From contig CANMQI010000011.1 in NCBI GenBank assembly GCA_947499955.1, positions 62,001-126,000 on the forward strand: a DNA stretch of 64,000 nt. The letters are read 5' to 3'. The position numbers and the translations under genes were made by a program. Numbering within the stretch: position 1 is the first letter of the stretch; each line of letters starts with the position of its first letter. Origin of the DNA: an uncultured Granulosicoccus sp. Lineage in GTDB: Bacteria; Pseudomonadota; Gammaproteobacteria; Granulosicoccales; Granulosicoccaceae. This document shows, piece after piece, positions 1 through 9,357 of the stretch. Below the pieces are notes generated by a model. That model saw only the letters and a list, made by a program, of their open reading frames with translations, was not told where the DNA came from and searched no databases.

Positions 1-752
1 GCATTCAAGGCTTCCTGAGCCTGAGCTATGTGCTGGCGATCCTCTACACCCAGAATATGAATGCCGTCAAAGAAGGTGGAGGCATCACTCAGAACGGTAA
101 CGCCATGGCCGGCGATGATATCGAGTGCATTCTGATAATCCACGTAGCGCTCGTGATTACCACTGCAATAGAATACCGGGTAATTCAGCCCGGCCAGTGG
201 GACAAGTGATTCTGCGGCCACATTCTCATCAATCAGGTCTCCGGTAATGAGCAGCATGTCCGGTTTCTGAGCGTTGACCAGCGTCATCACCTTTTCCAGA
301 TAGGCCGCCCGTCTTGAACCTATGTGAACATCGCTGATCTGCACGAGCCTCTGGGGTCTGGCTATCTTGGGGCTGATGATTTCCAGCGGTTTCAGATGAA
401 TACGATGCGCAGCATGCAGTGCGAAGGCATAGAACAACACGAACAGCAACACGGCAGACTGGCCGGCCCTGAGCTCTTCAATGAAAAGCGATAGCAGCAC
501 ACCGCAGATGGCTGCCGAGAAAGCGATGGCACTCACGCCCAGATACTGGAAGACCCACCAGCGGTAGCTTGCACTACTGGCGCGAAATACGCTGAACAAC
601 AGTGCGACAGGCAAGGGAAGCAACCACAGGCTGCCCAACCACCAGGCATGGAAGGATGACCCTTGCAGCAGCGCCAGCAGGCTCGCAGGCGGTGCAATGA
701 AGACGAGCCACAACACAGCCCCCATGGCGATGATTCGAAGTAATGCGTTCAC
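1..752 (-). CDS. Membrane-anchored metallophosphoesterase (3' end missing)
   Basis: Calcineurin-like metallophosphoesterase cut by the left edge of the window, so its C-terminal part is not seen. About four hydrophobic segments fill the first 130 or so residues. They are followed by the family metal-binding motifs DVHIG, GDLID and GNHE, which normally hold a two-metal centre. The layout (membrane part first, catalytic domain after) resembles YaeI/YkuE-type membrane phosphoesterases acting on lipid or envelope phosphoesters, but the substrate cannot be read from the sequence. I chose the GTG start (VNALLRI) because a stop lies just upstream; an in-frame ATG at 725 (MGAVLW) is the alternative. 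The gene lies upstream of, and runs the same way as, the hybrid kinase that follows. Confidence 0.85.
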   Translation of the reverse strand, partial: MNALLRIIAMGAVLWLVFIAPPASLLALLQGSSFHAWWLGSLWLLPLPVALLFSVFRASSASYRWWVFQYLGVSAIAFSAAICGVLLSLFIEELRAGQSAVLLFVLFYAFALHAAHRIHLKPLEIISPKIARPQRLVQISDVHIGSRRAAYLEKVMTLVNAQKPDMLLITGDLIDENVAAESLVPLAGLNYPVFYCSGNHERYVDYQNALDIIAGHGVTVLSDASTFFDGIHILGVEDRQHIAQAQEALN

Positions 753-828
753 TGATTGTCTACGCCAAAGGTCATGACGCTAAAATACCATGCCTGCGGC
801 GAAGATCGACTTTGCTCGACAACACAGC

Positions 829-3513
829 CTATGCGACTTCGCATCCCATGACATCATGCAAGGCATTGCGCAGATCATCCAGTCGATAAGGCTTTTGCAG
901 AATGTTGAGTTCGGCAACATCCGCCTTGCTCTCCCACTCCGCCGGCCCGCTGAATCCGGAAGTCATGAGTAATCGGCACTCCGGTCTATTGCGCCTTACC
1001 CAGTCCGCCACGTCGTAACCGCTGACGCCACCGGGCATGACCACATCGGTGAGTACGATATCCACCTCGACAGACCCCTCGAGCAGCTCGATGGCATCAA
1101 CCCCGTTCTCCACCTCCAGAGTCTGAAACCCCAGAGCCTGCAACTGCTGAACAGTCAGATTGCGTACCAGCTCCTTGTCTTCAACCACCAGTATTCTGGA
1201 ACCCTCGAAACAATGGCAAGGCTCTTCGGCCGCACTCACCACGGTGCCGGCAGAGGCCGCCTCAGTGACATGTCTGGGTAGATAGACCGAAACAGTGGTG
1301 CCCTCGCCTTCGGTGGAATCCAGTTCGACGCAACCGCCGGATTGCTTGGCGAATCCGAATACCGAGGCCAGCCCCAGACCACCACCTTCACCATCCGGCT
1401 TGGTGGTGATGAAGGGCTCGAATATCCGCTCTTGTATTGTCTTGCAGATGCCGGGCCCGTTGTCCATGACTTGCAGCTGCACATATTCACCCGGCTCGAG
1501 ATCCAGCTGCGCTTGTTCAACCCTCTGCCTGTCGAGCGTGACATTGGCTGTGATGATGGTGATGCTACCGCCCTGAGACATGGCATCTCGAGCATTGATG
1601 GTCAGATTGATGACCGCCGTCTCTATTTCGCCCGGGTCCGTCAGGGTATTCCACAATTCCTCGTCCAGGTCTTCATTCAGCGTGATGGTCTCACCGATGG
1701 TCGGCGCCAGCAAGGCCATGGCATTGCGAATATGATCATTCACGTTGGTCACAGCCGGCTTCAACCGCTGCTGACTGGCAAAGGTCAACAGCCGGCGTGT
1801 CAGGTGCGCCCCCATGTGCGCTGCGTTCTCTGCCCCCACTATGCGAGCAATCTGCGTCTTGTCATCAAGACCGACTCTGAGTAGCTCCAGATTACCGACA
1901 ATCACACTCAGCAGGTTGTTGAAATCATGGGCCAGACCGCCGGACAACTGTCCAATGGCCTTGATCTTCTGCGCCTGGTGAAGTTTTTCATCGGTCAGGA
2001 GTCGCTGCGTGATATCCCGATGAATGCCGATGAAATGAGTCATTTCACCCGTTGAATTGAACACCGGTGAGATCGATACCTCCGTCTTGTAGTTACTGCC
2101 ATCCTTTCGCGTTGCATCCAGCTCGACCTGAACGGATTGCTCGTTCTCGAGCGCCTGATTGATCGCCACCAGCTTGGGTTGGTTCATGGCGTTCTTGCGT
2201 AGAAAATCGGTGGTCTGACCCAGAATCTCCTCCGCGCTGTACCCGGACATGTCACACAGAGCCTGATTCACATAGACAATGATCCGTTCTTCCATGCCGG
2301 CAACGGCAATGATGATTCCCTCACTCACGGCAGCCAGTGCCCTTTCGCGCAACTGAGCACTCTGGATCTGACTCTGCAGCTCGGTCATGTCCCGCGCCAT
2401 GGTTATCAGAACCGGAGGTGACTGGTGTGCCATGAACTGCATGCGCGCCTTGACCGGATAGCTTGAACCATCCTTGCGGGTATGACTGCACTCACAATCG
2501 ATATGACTGACACTGCCATCGAGCAGGGGCGTCAGTAGCGCGAGCATGCTCTCCCGCGTATGGTGGGTCACGAACCTCCACGGATACATCCCTCGAAGCT
2601 CGTCAGCCGTGTAGCCCAGGTTTTTCTGGGTAGCCTTGTTGGTATTGAGGACCTCGAGGGTATCCATATCGCACACGATGACCTCATCGACCATGTCTTC
2701 AACCAGCTGGGACAAGCGGCGACGCATATCCTGTGTCTCAGCCTGTTCCTGACAGGAAAGAGCGAGCGAGTCCAGTGTTGCTGAAATCTCTCCCAGTTCG
2801 GTGACCGACGCCAGATTGGTGCGCACCGTAAAGTCACCGGCCGCAATGGCACGCGTGGTCGCCACGATCTTTCTCAGCGGCAGGATCACCACCTCATGCA
2901 GCAGATACCACAGCACTCCCGCCACGGCCACCAGAAACAGGGCAATCATCAGAGCCTGGGACCACAGGGTCACCCGCAGAATATGGTAGGAATCTTCCAG
3001 ATTGAGGCTGATGGCCACATGCCCTCTGGATGGGCCTCCATCTACGCCTGGGGTGCCTTCTGGCAAGGAATAGGCAAAGACTCCCAATAGCTGCTGATGC
3101 TCGTCCAACTGACTCACGACCTGGTTGGCAGCGCCATCGGATTCTTCTATCAGCTGCGCGGCGCGGTAAAGCGCGCTTGCATCAAGACGCGTACCACGCA
3201 GACTGAAATCACTCGAGAACAATATCGTATTGAACTCGTCAACGACTGCGATCAGCCCGATATCCGGCAAGTGTCGCATGGAGTCCATTTCCTCACCCAG
3301 CAGACCCTCATCCCCCAGCATCAGCATGCGTTGCGTGATGTTGGTGAGACGAGGCCCCATGTACTCCAGCCGTTGTTCCGACAATTGCCGAAACTGGGAT
3401 TTCTGATAGCCGTAGGAAACGGTCAGATAGACGGCAAGCAGGACCAGACCGGTTCCCAGTACCATCAGTGGTATCAGAGTATTCAGTGACCACTTGTCTT
3501 TCACCATCGACAC
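829..3513 (-). CDS. Membrane hybrid sensor histidine kinase (HAMP-PAS-PAS-HK-REC)
   Basis: Hybrid two-component sensor of 894 residues. Visible order: TM1 (about 12-34), a periplasmic sensor region (35-180), TM2 (about 183-207), HAMP (208-262), PAS1 (about 270-378), PAS2 (about 390-505, ending in a PAC-like FIGIHRDITQ), HisKA with the phospho-acceptor His529 in GGLAHDFNNLL, HATPase_c with the N box (NARDAM), DNGPGI and GGGLGLA boxes, and a C-terminal receiver with Asp823 in LTDVVMPGG and Lys874. The HDFNN-type H box is typical of hybrid PAS kinases that pass phosphate to their own receiver. No separate output regulator lies next to it, so the target is unknown. It is a tandem paralogue of the next kinase, with nearly the same kinase core and a different periplasmic part. 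Confidence 0.93.
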   Translation of the reverse strand: MSMVKDKWSLNTLIPLMVLGTGLVLLAVYLTVSYGYQKSQFRQLSEQRLEYMGPRLTNITQRMLMLGDEGLLGEEMDSMRHLPDIGLIAVVDEFNTILFSSDFSLRGTRLDASALYRAAQLIEESDGAANQVVSQLDEHQQLLGVFAYSLPEGTPGVDGGPSRGHVAISLNLEDSYHILRVTLWSQALMIALFLVAVAGVLWYLLHEVVILPLRKIVATTRAIAAGDFTVRTNLASVTELGEISATLDSLALSCQEQAETQDMRRRLSQLVEDMVDEVIVCDMDTLEVLNTNKATQKNLGYTADELRGMYPWRFVTHHTRESMLALLTPLLDGSVSHIDCECSHTRKDGSSYPVKARMQFMAHQSPPVLITMARDMTELQSQIQSAQLRERALAAVSEGIIIAVAGMEERIIVYVNQALCDMSGYSAEEILGQTTDFLRKNAMNQPKLVAINQALENEQSVQVELDATRKDGSNYKTEVSISPVFNSTGEMTHFIGIHRDITQRLLTDEKLHQAQKIKAIGQLSGGLAHDFNNLLSVIVGNLELLRVGLDDKTQIARIVGAENAAHMGAHLTRRLLTFASQQRLKPAVTNVNDHIRNAMALLAPTIGETITLNEDLDEELWNTLTDPGEIETAVINLTINARDAMSQGGSITIITANVTLDRQRVEQAQLDLEPGEYVQLQVMDNGPGICKTIQERIFEPFITTKPDGEGGGLGLASVFGFAKQSGGCVELDSTEGEGTTVSVYLPRHVTEAASAGTVVSAAEEPCHCFEGSRILVVEDKELVRNLTVQQLQALGFQTLEVENGVDAIELLEGSVEVDIVLTDVVMPGGVSGYDVADWVRRNRPECRLLMTSGFSGPAEWESKADVAELNILQKPYRLDDLRNALHDVMGCEVA

Positions 3514-3787
3514 TTCCTGAGTCTGGATCGTGGCAGCGAGAAGAGTTCACCACGCACTTGAGCACGCAGGGCCTCTGTGGATCACGAATCCGGCATTTCA
3601 CCGCTTCCGGGAAGACAGGATCTTCCGGAAATCATCACGCAGCTTACTATGATCGCCAAGACGCTACCTTGCCAGTATAGCGAATCCCCGGTTGCGCTCT
3701 ACAGCCACAGCACAGCATCTGTCTTGCAGGTCCGGCCGCGGCTCAGACACCGGCACGACACCCGATTTGACCTATCGAGCGATGCAC

Positions 3788-6463
3788 TCAGACGACATGG
3801 CAATCCATGACGTCATGCAGCGTCTTGCGCAGATCATCCAGACGATACGGTTTCTGGAGTACATGAAGTTCTGTGACGTCGACCTTGCCACTGTGGTCGG
3901 AAGGGTCATTGAACCCGGACGTCAGCAGAATATGGCAATCAGGGCGTTGCCTCTGTACCCATTCGGCCACGTCATACCCACCAACGCCACCAGGCATCAC
4001 AACGTCCGACAGCACCACATCCACATCGACTCCCGTCTCGAGCAAGGCAATGGCTTTGACACCATTTTCTGCCTCCAGGGTGTAAAAGCCCAGCGCCTGC
4101 AACTGCTGAACCGTCAGTTGACGCACCATGTCCTTGTCTTCCACAACCAGTATTCTCACACCATCGAAGCAGTGACGAAGCTCTTCTACCTTTTTCGTGG
4201 TGGACCGGGCCACTTCGCACCGCTGTACATGCCTGGGCAGGTACACGCTGAACGTCGTGCCCTTGCCTTCGGAAGATGACACATTGACGCAACCACCGGA
4301 CTGCCTGGCAAACCCGTATACCGACGCCAGCCCCAGACCACTGCCCTCGTTATCCGGTTTGGTCGTGAAGAACGGTTCGAATATCCTGTCCTGTACGGTT
4401 TCGCTGATACCCGGGCCATTATCCATCACGCACAATCTGACGTACTGGCCGGGTGCGACGTCCAGCTGCACATTCACACCATCGGCATCCAGATCGACAT
4501 TACCTGTACGAATGGTGATGTTGCCACCCTGTGGCATCGCGTCCCGGGCATTGATGGTCAGGTTGATGACTGCCGTCTCTATCTCCCCCGGGTCCGTGAG
4601 GGTCTCCCACAAATTCTCTGCCAGCTCTTCTGTCAGAGAGATGGTCTCACCAATGGTGGGAGTCAACAGTCCCAGCGCATTGCGAATATGGTCATTCAGA
4701 TTGGTGACGACCGGCGCAAGCCGCTGCTGGCTGGCGAATGATAAAAGCCGCCGCGTCAGATGAGCACCCATATGAGCTGCGTTTTCAGCGCCTTCTATTC
4801 TCGCCACCTGAGCCTTGTCGATATTGCCCACTCTGAGCAACTCGAGATTACCGACAATCACACTGAGCAGATTGTTGAAATCATGGGCCAGGCCACCGGA
4901 GAGATGCCCGATGGCCTTGATTTTCTGTGCCTGATGCAGGCGTTCTTCGGTTTCGAGTTTCTGCGTGACGTCGCGGTGTATACCGATGTAGTGCGTCAGT
5001 TCGCCAGAGAGATTGAACACCGGAGACATGGAAACATCCGCAATATACGCGCTGCCATCCTTGCGGCTTGCATCCAGCTGAACCTGCACGGATTCCGCTC
5101 GGACCAGCGCTTTCTGCATGACGGCCAGACCGGGCTGATCCATGTTGTTCTTGCGCAGCATGTCGATATTGCTTCCCAGCAACTCATCCTCGTCATAACC
5201 CGTCAACTCGGACATTGCCTCGTTGACGTAGACGATGAGCCTCTTGTCCCTGCCGGCATCGGTAATGATGACTCCTTCACCGACCGCTGCAATGGCTCGT
5301 TCTCGCAGACGGGCATTCTCTTCCTGCACCCTGAGCTCGGACAGATCCCGTGAAATCGTGACCAGTACCGGTGGATTCTGATGGGCCATGTATTGCATTC
5401 TGGACCTGACTGGATAGATGGTTCCATCCTTGCAGATATGCAACGACTCACAATCCATATAACTCTGGCTACCGTTGAGCAGGGGCTCCAGAGCTTCAAG
5501 AAAGCTGGCCTTCGAGTGGTCGACAACAAAATCCCAGGGACCCAGACCATTCAGTTCGTCAGCGGTATAACCCAGATTCACCTGAGCGGCCTTGTTGCTG
5601 TTGATGACCTCGAGCGTTTCAGCATCATTGACATACAGCTCGTCCACCATGTCATCCACCAGATGAGACAGGCGTTTGTGCATGTTCTGGACTTCAGCCT
5701 GCTCCGAGCAAGACACAGCCAGTGAGTCCAGTGTGGCGGCAATACCCTCCAGTTCATTACCCGAGGCCAGGTGGGTGCGCACCGTGCAATCTTCGGTAGC
5801 AATACTCCGGGCGGTCGTCACGATCTTCTGCAAAGGCACAATCAGCACTTGATGGAGTACGTAGCACAGAAGACCGGCGACAGCCGCCAGTACCAGAGCA
5901 GTCATGATCCCCTGTGACCACAAGGCTGCTCGCAGAGCCTGATACGACTCCTGCAAGTTGAAACTGATGACGACATGCCCGGAAGCCGCTGCGACACTGA
6001 GTCCATCAGAGTCCGACAAAGAAAAGGGGAAAACGCCGATCAGCTGGTGACGTTCATCCATTTGACTCATCGGCTGCGTCGCATCACCCATCCTGTCAAC
6101 AAGCTTTGCTGCCAGCGCCAGCTCAGTGGATTCCAGGTTCAGGCCGCGCAGGCTGTCATCACTGGCATGCAGCACTCTGTTGAAATCATCGACGATGGCA
6201 ATCAGTTCGATATCCGGCAGTTGCCGCAAGGACTGCAACTCCATCTGTAGAGCCTCAGTCTCGTTCAGAGACATCAGTCGCTGTGCGATACCTGTCGCGA
6301 GCGGCCCCACAGACTCCAGCCGCTGTTCCGACAATTGCTGATACTGGTTTTTCTGATGGGTATGGGAGATCGTCAGACAAGCCAGGAGCAGAATGATTCC
6401 CGCCCCCAGTACCAGCGTCGGTATGAGGGTATTCAGTGACCACTTGCTTCTCACGACTGACAC
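3788..6463 (-). CDS. Membrane hybrid sensor histidine kinase, tandem paralogue
   Basis: Second hybrid kinase with the same layout as its neighbour: TM, periplasmic region, TM, HAMP, two PAS domains, HisKA with GGLAHDFNNLL, HATPase_c (NARDAM, DNGPGI, GSGLGLA) and a receiver with Asp in LSDVVMPGG. A longer reading frame reaches position 6538. I prefer the GTG at 6463 because the encoded start (VSVVRSKWSLNTLIP) then lines up residue by residue with MSMVKDKWSLNTLIP of the paralogue; this gives 891 residues. The two proteins are closest in the HAMP, PAS2, kinase and receiver parts and differ most in the periplasmic sensor, as expected after duplication and change of ligand. A 274-base gap separates them, so they may be transcribed together or separately. 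Confidence 0.92.
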   Translation of the reverse strand: MSVVRSKWSLNTLIPTLVLGAGIILLLACLTISHTHQKNQYQQLSEQRLESVGPLATGIAQRLMSLNETEALQMELQSLRQLPDIELIAIVDDFNRVLHASDDSLRGLNLESTELALAAKLVDRMGDATQPMSQMDERHQLIGVFPFSLSDSDGLSVAAASGHVVISFNLQESYQALRAALWSQGIMTALVLAAVAGLLCYVLHQVLIVPLQKIVTTARSIATEDCTVRTHLASGNELEGIAATLDSLAVSCSEQAEVQNMHKRLSHLVDDMVDELYVNDAETLEVINSNKAAQVNLGYTADELNGLGPWDFVVDHSKASFLEALEPLLNGSQSYMDCESLHICKDGTIYPVRSRMQYMAHQNPPVLVTISRDLSELRVQEENARLRERAIAAVGEGVIITDAGRDKRLIVYVNEAMSELTGYDEDELLGSNIDMLRKNNMDQPGLAVMQKALVRAESVQVQLDASRKDGSAYIADVSMSPVFNLSGELTHYIGIHRDVTQKLETEERLHQAQKIKAIGHLSGGLAHDFNNLLSVIVGNLELLRVGNIDKAQVARIEGAENAAHMGAHLTRRLLSFASQQRLAPVVTNLNDHIRNALGLLTPTIGETISLTEELAENLWETLTDPGEIETAVINLTINARDAMPQGGNITIRTGNVDLDADGVNVQLDVAPGQYVRLCVMDNGPGISETVQDRIFEPFFTTKPDNEGSGLGLASVYGFARQSGGCVNVSSSEGKGTTFSVYLPRHVQRCEVARSTTKKVEELRHCFDGVRILVVEDKDMVRQLTVQQLQALGFYTLEAENGVKAIALLETGVDVDVVLSDVVMPGGVGGYDVAEWVQRQRPDCHILLTSGFNDPSDHSGKVDVTELHVLQKPYRLDDLRKTLHDVMDCHVV

Positions 6464-6823
6464 CCTCGACACGTAATTCGACCGGAACCGCAAAATAATG
6501 CAGGCATCTTGACTGATACCTCTGATCATCCCGATCACGTGGAAAAACAGGGAATTTCAGGGATTCACCGGCGACGCCCTCGCACGGATCGACTGGCTCG
6601 ACGTCCGTGACGGCAGCAGGAATCATGCATGATACTTATTGAGTATAACCAATCACACCGGCAGATCATGAACCAACAGGTGACATGCGTTGATGCGTGT
6701 CATTAACTTGACATTCTCAGGCACACCGGCTTGATGTTCAAAGACGACCACGGTCCGTCATTCGAGGGCGCCGGCCAGGTTTGATCAACACCTCGCCCGG
6801 ATTCATGGTTGCGTATCTTGCGC
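6464..6823. other. Intergenic stretch with three small dyads
   Basis: No gene is supported here. It holds the perfect 12-base palindrome ATCATGCATGAT (6622-6633), a 5-base stem ATACT/AGTAT (6632-6646) that overlaps it, and an 8-base stem with one G-U pair, TGACATGC/GCGTGTCA (6681-6702). They lie 3' of the unknown gene on the right and 5' of the hybrid kinase on the left, so they could be a terminator without a U-tract or promoter elements of the kinase. No T-run was seen beside them. Confidence 0.4.
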
Positions 6824-7768
6824 TCAATGCCCACTCTTGGGCACGTAGATATTTCTGGCTCTGAGTGTGAAGAGCCCCAGCTCATCCACTTCCTTTCTTG
6901 ATGCAGCACTTCGTAGAGGGCCATCCTTCTGTTTGGCCTTGGACTTTTCCTCGGAAGAAAGTCCCTCACGATGCTGCCTGACGCTTGCGTCCTGTTGGGC
7001 ATGAATGGCTCTTCGACCCGTAGTGAAACGTGTCAGAAACGGCAAGTCATCCGCTTCCCACAGGTACCGGTTGAGTATGGCAGGCGAACGAAATCGTATG
7101 GAAATAGGCGCATGCGGATCCGCAAAATCGTCGTAGGCAGAAAGCCGGGCTGCAACCTTGCCCGTTGGAGTCTGAGTATGATCTCTCTCGAAGCAGTCGA
7201 CGGCGAAATCCCACATATGGAATGTTTTCGGATAGAAGCTCGATGTACATTGGGGGCTCACCGATTGTGTATAGAGTGATTTCACCTGATCGGCCTGAAA
7301 CAGGCCCGATTCAGCAATGACGTACCACTGTAATCGATGACTGTACTCGCCGTGCGCAGTACTGACTCCAATGTCGCGCCAGTGCGATCCTTCCTGAATC
7401 AGTTGTTTGACGTCCTCCGGTTCCCCGAAACCTGTCAGCGTGGGCAACACACCACCACTCGATGTCAACGATGGGTGAAATGTCTGCGTGAACTGTCCGG
7501 CAAATCCCAGCTCAAGTTCCTTCTGCCCCAGAACATTGGACAGTATTTTCCTGTGTGACATGACGTCGCTATCTGCAACATCATTGAATATCCTCAGACC
7601 TTCGAGTTGCCTGTCCAGCTTCCTGAGAATGCCAATGACACTTGTCATGTCACACAGCAGGGCTACCAGCCTTGCATAATCACTCTTCAGTTTTCCCTGT
7701 AAATCGGGAAATACTGCAGTGATCTTCTTCTCGACAGTCTCCAGCGTCACAACAGGATGCGTTATCAA
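6824..7768 (-). CDS. Uncharacterised 314-residue protein
   Basis: A convincing gene (long frame, AGGAG about eight bases before a TTG start at 7768) whose function I do not recognise. The N-terminal third (residues 1-95) is charged and probably helical. The middle carries EGSHW (126-130) followed by a conserved-looking block HGEYSHRLQW (139-148), then an aromatic segment with KTFHMWDFAVDCFE near 181-195. The C-terminal part (about 255-290) is rich in Lys, Arg, Gln and Ser and looks disordered. No signal peptide or membrane segment is seen, so it is probably cytosolic. The His/Glu/Arg/Trp block reminded me of the LirA/MavJ effector-like family, but that is recall at low confidence and no secretion system is nearby. 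Confidence 0.75.
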   Translation of the reverse strand: MITHPVVTLETVEKKITAVFPDLQGKLKSDYARLVALLCDMTSVIGILRKLDRQLEGLRIFNDVADSDVMSHRKILSNVLGQKELELGFAGQFTQTFHPSLTSSGGVLPTLTGFGEPEDVKQLIQEGSHWRDIGVSTAHGEYSHRLQWYVIAESGLFQADQVKSLYTQSVSPQCTSSFYPKTFHMWDFAVDCFERDHTQTPTGKVAARLSAYDDFADPHAPISIRFRSPAILNRYLWEADDLPFLTRFTTGRRAIHAQQDASVRQHREGLSSEEKSKAKQKDGPLRSAASRKEVDELGLFTLRARNIYVPKSGH

Positions 7769-7867
7769 GGCTGATTCTCCTCACGTTCGATTCACCCCGA
7801 GTCCTACACTGCCACATTGACCAAGTGCTGTTTCATTCCTGCTCCTGACCTTTCGGATCAGTCCTGC

Positions 7868-8266
7868 TCATGTGGCTAGCTGCACCACCATCTCGACTTC
7901 AATCAGAAGCTCGGGCGTCGCCAGTGCCGCCACGCCGATACCTGTCAGACTCGGCTGCGCCCCATCGAGAAATGCCATGAGCTTTCCCATGGCAACCGCT
8001 TGTACATCCGTCTGCACATCGGTCATGTACAAACGCATCTGAACGATATCGCGAGTGGCGGCTGCAAGTGCGTTCAACGCACCCTGGAGGTTCTCGATGA
8101 CGATATCAGTCTGTCCCTCTATAGACTCGGGCACCGCTCCACCCTCGGCGCGCCAGGCCACTTGCCCGGATACAAACGCCAGGCGGCTTGCGTCAGCAAT
8201 GGAAATTTGTGAATATCCCACCTTGCCGGTATTCGGCATAGATGGCGGGTTCATGCGTTCAGGCAT
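7868..8266 (-). CDS. RidA (YjgF/YER057c/UK114) family protein
   Basis: Small RidA-fold protein of about 132 residues, normally a homotrimer whose subunit interfaces hold the active site that hydrolyses reactive enamines and imines. Family signs are LAFVSGQVAW near the N-terminus, the VIENLQGALNAL helix, VQMRLYMTDV and the C-terminal LLIEVEMVVQL strand. In true RidA a catalytic Arg sits in the strand before the last one (PARSCVEVARL in the enteric protein). Here the matching stretch reads PSLTGIGVAAL and has no Arg, so imine deaminase activity is doubtful and it probably belongs to another Rid subgroup. The ATG at 8266 has AAAGGAA at good spacing. It is divergent from a LysR-type regulator 104 bases away, which probably controls it. 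Confidence 0.88.
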   Translation of the reverse strand: MPERMNPPSMPNTGKVGYSQISIADASRLAFVSGQVAWRAEGGAVPESIEGQTDIVIENLQGALNALAAATRDIVQMRLYMTDVQTDVQAVAMGKLMAFLDGAQPSLTGIGVAALATPELLIEVEMVVQLAT

Positions 8267-8370
8267 ACTCTGTTCCTTTGATTCATCAAGCATCGGCCGT
8301 AATATATTCCCAACGATTGACGAACGGACATCGTCTCAGTAGCGACCCACCGCCGACCTATGGAAAAAAC

Positions 8371-9330
8371 ATGGCTGGTTCGAAAGTGAACGATATTCTG
8401 GTCTTCCTGGCTGTTGTTGATGCCGGGAACTTTGTCGCGGGTGGCAAGGCCTTTGGCCTGTCGCGCTCGACGGCCGGAAAAGCCATTACACGGCTCGAGG
8501 ATAGTTACGGTGTCAGGCTACTGAACCGGACCACGCGCGCGCTCCATCTCACTGAGGAAGGGCAAAAGCTGTATGAGCATGGTGAAGCCATCCGCTCGGC
8601 CATCGAAGCTGCTGACGCCAGCATCAAGGGATCTCCCGGCACACCCAGTGGCATGCTCCGCATCAGCGCACCCGATGCACTGGGACGCAAATTGTTCTTG
8701 CCCATTGTCCAGCAGTACCTCAAGAAGTGGCCGAACGTCAGAATCGAGATGAGTTTTTCCGACCGTATCGACCGTATCGTCGAGGAGGGTTTCGATCTGG
8801 CCATCCGAGTCGGTGTCAACACACCGGACAATGGCCTTGTCGCGCGAACCGTACTGAGCGACGAACCGCTGCTTTGCGCGGCACCTGCCTATTTCAGAGA
8901 GCACCTGCGCCCCACATCGATTGAACAACTGGATACGCACGAACTGATTCAGTTTTCCAGCCGTGGTGAACGACAAGGCTGGAACCTGACTGCCGAGAAC
9001 GGCGTCGAGACCAGCGCCAAGGGCCGGGTACGGTTGAGAATGGACAGTGCCGAAGCCCTGCGCGATGCAGCCCTGGCAGGCTTCGGCATTGCCATGCTGC
9101 CAAAGCTTCTGGTACAGGAGGATATTGAAGCTGGACGTCTGGAACGTGTGCTACCGCGGGTGCGTTGCGGCCGCATTCCCATCCTTGTACTTTATCCACA
9201 CAAGCGCCTGCTTGAACCGCGCGTCCGACACTTCATCGACCTGATGGTCAAACAGCTGAACCAGCGCTCTGCCCCCGCCAGTCAGCAGGAGTCGACAGGC
9301 AAACGATCACGCACCAGCTGCACCCAGTAG
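8371..9330 (+). CDS. LysR-family transcriptional regulator
   Basis: LysR-type regulator of 319 residues. The N-terminal winged helix-turn-helix is clear (DILVFLAVVDAGNFVAGGKA, then LSRSTAGKAITRLEDSYGVRLLNRTTR) and is followed by the periplasmic-binding-like effector domain (about 90-300, with GFGIAMLPKLLV). The long C-terminal tail is polar and probably disordered. A longer frame opens at 8242, but the ATG at 8371 fits the family start. It is divergent from the RidA-family gene, the classical arrangement for a LysR regulator and its target. The subgroup resembles GcvA/DsdC/CrgA-like regulators with the RTTR end of the HTH region. The inducer is unknown. Confidence 0.93.
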   Translation: MAGSKVNDILVFLAVVDAGNFVAGGKAFGLSRSTAGKAITRLEDSYGVRLLNRTTRALHLTEEGQKLYEHGEAIRSAIEAADASIKGSPGTPSGMLRISAPDALGRKLFLPIVQQYLKKWPNVRIEMSFSDRIDRIVEEGFDLAIRVGVNTPDNGLVARTVLSDEPLLCAAPAYFREHLRPTSIEQLDTHELIQFSSRGERQGWNLTAENGVETSAKGRVRLRMDSAEALRDAALAGFGIAMLPKLLVQEDIEAGRLERVLPRVRCGRIPILVLYPHKRLLEPRVRHFIDLMVKQLNQRSAPASQQESTGKRSRTSCTQ

Positions 9331-9357
9331 GAGACGCCCAATTCTCGATCGCCATGT

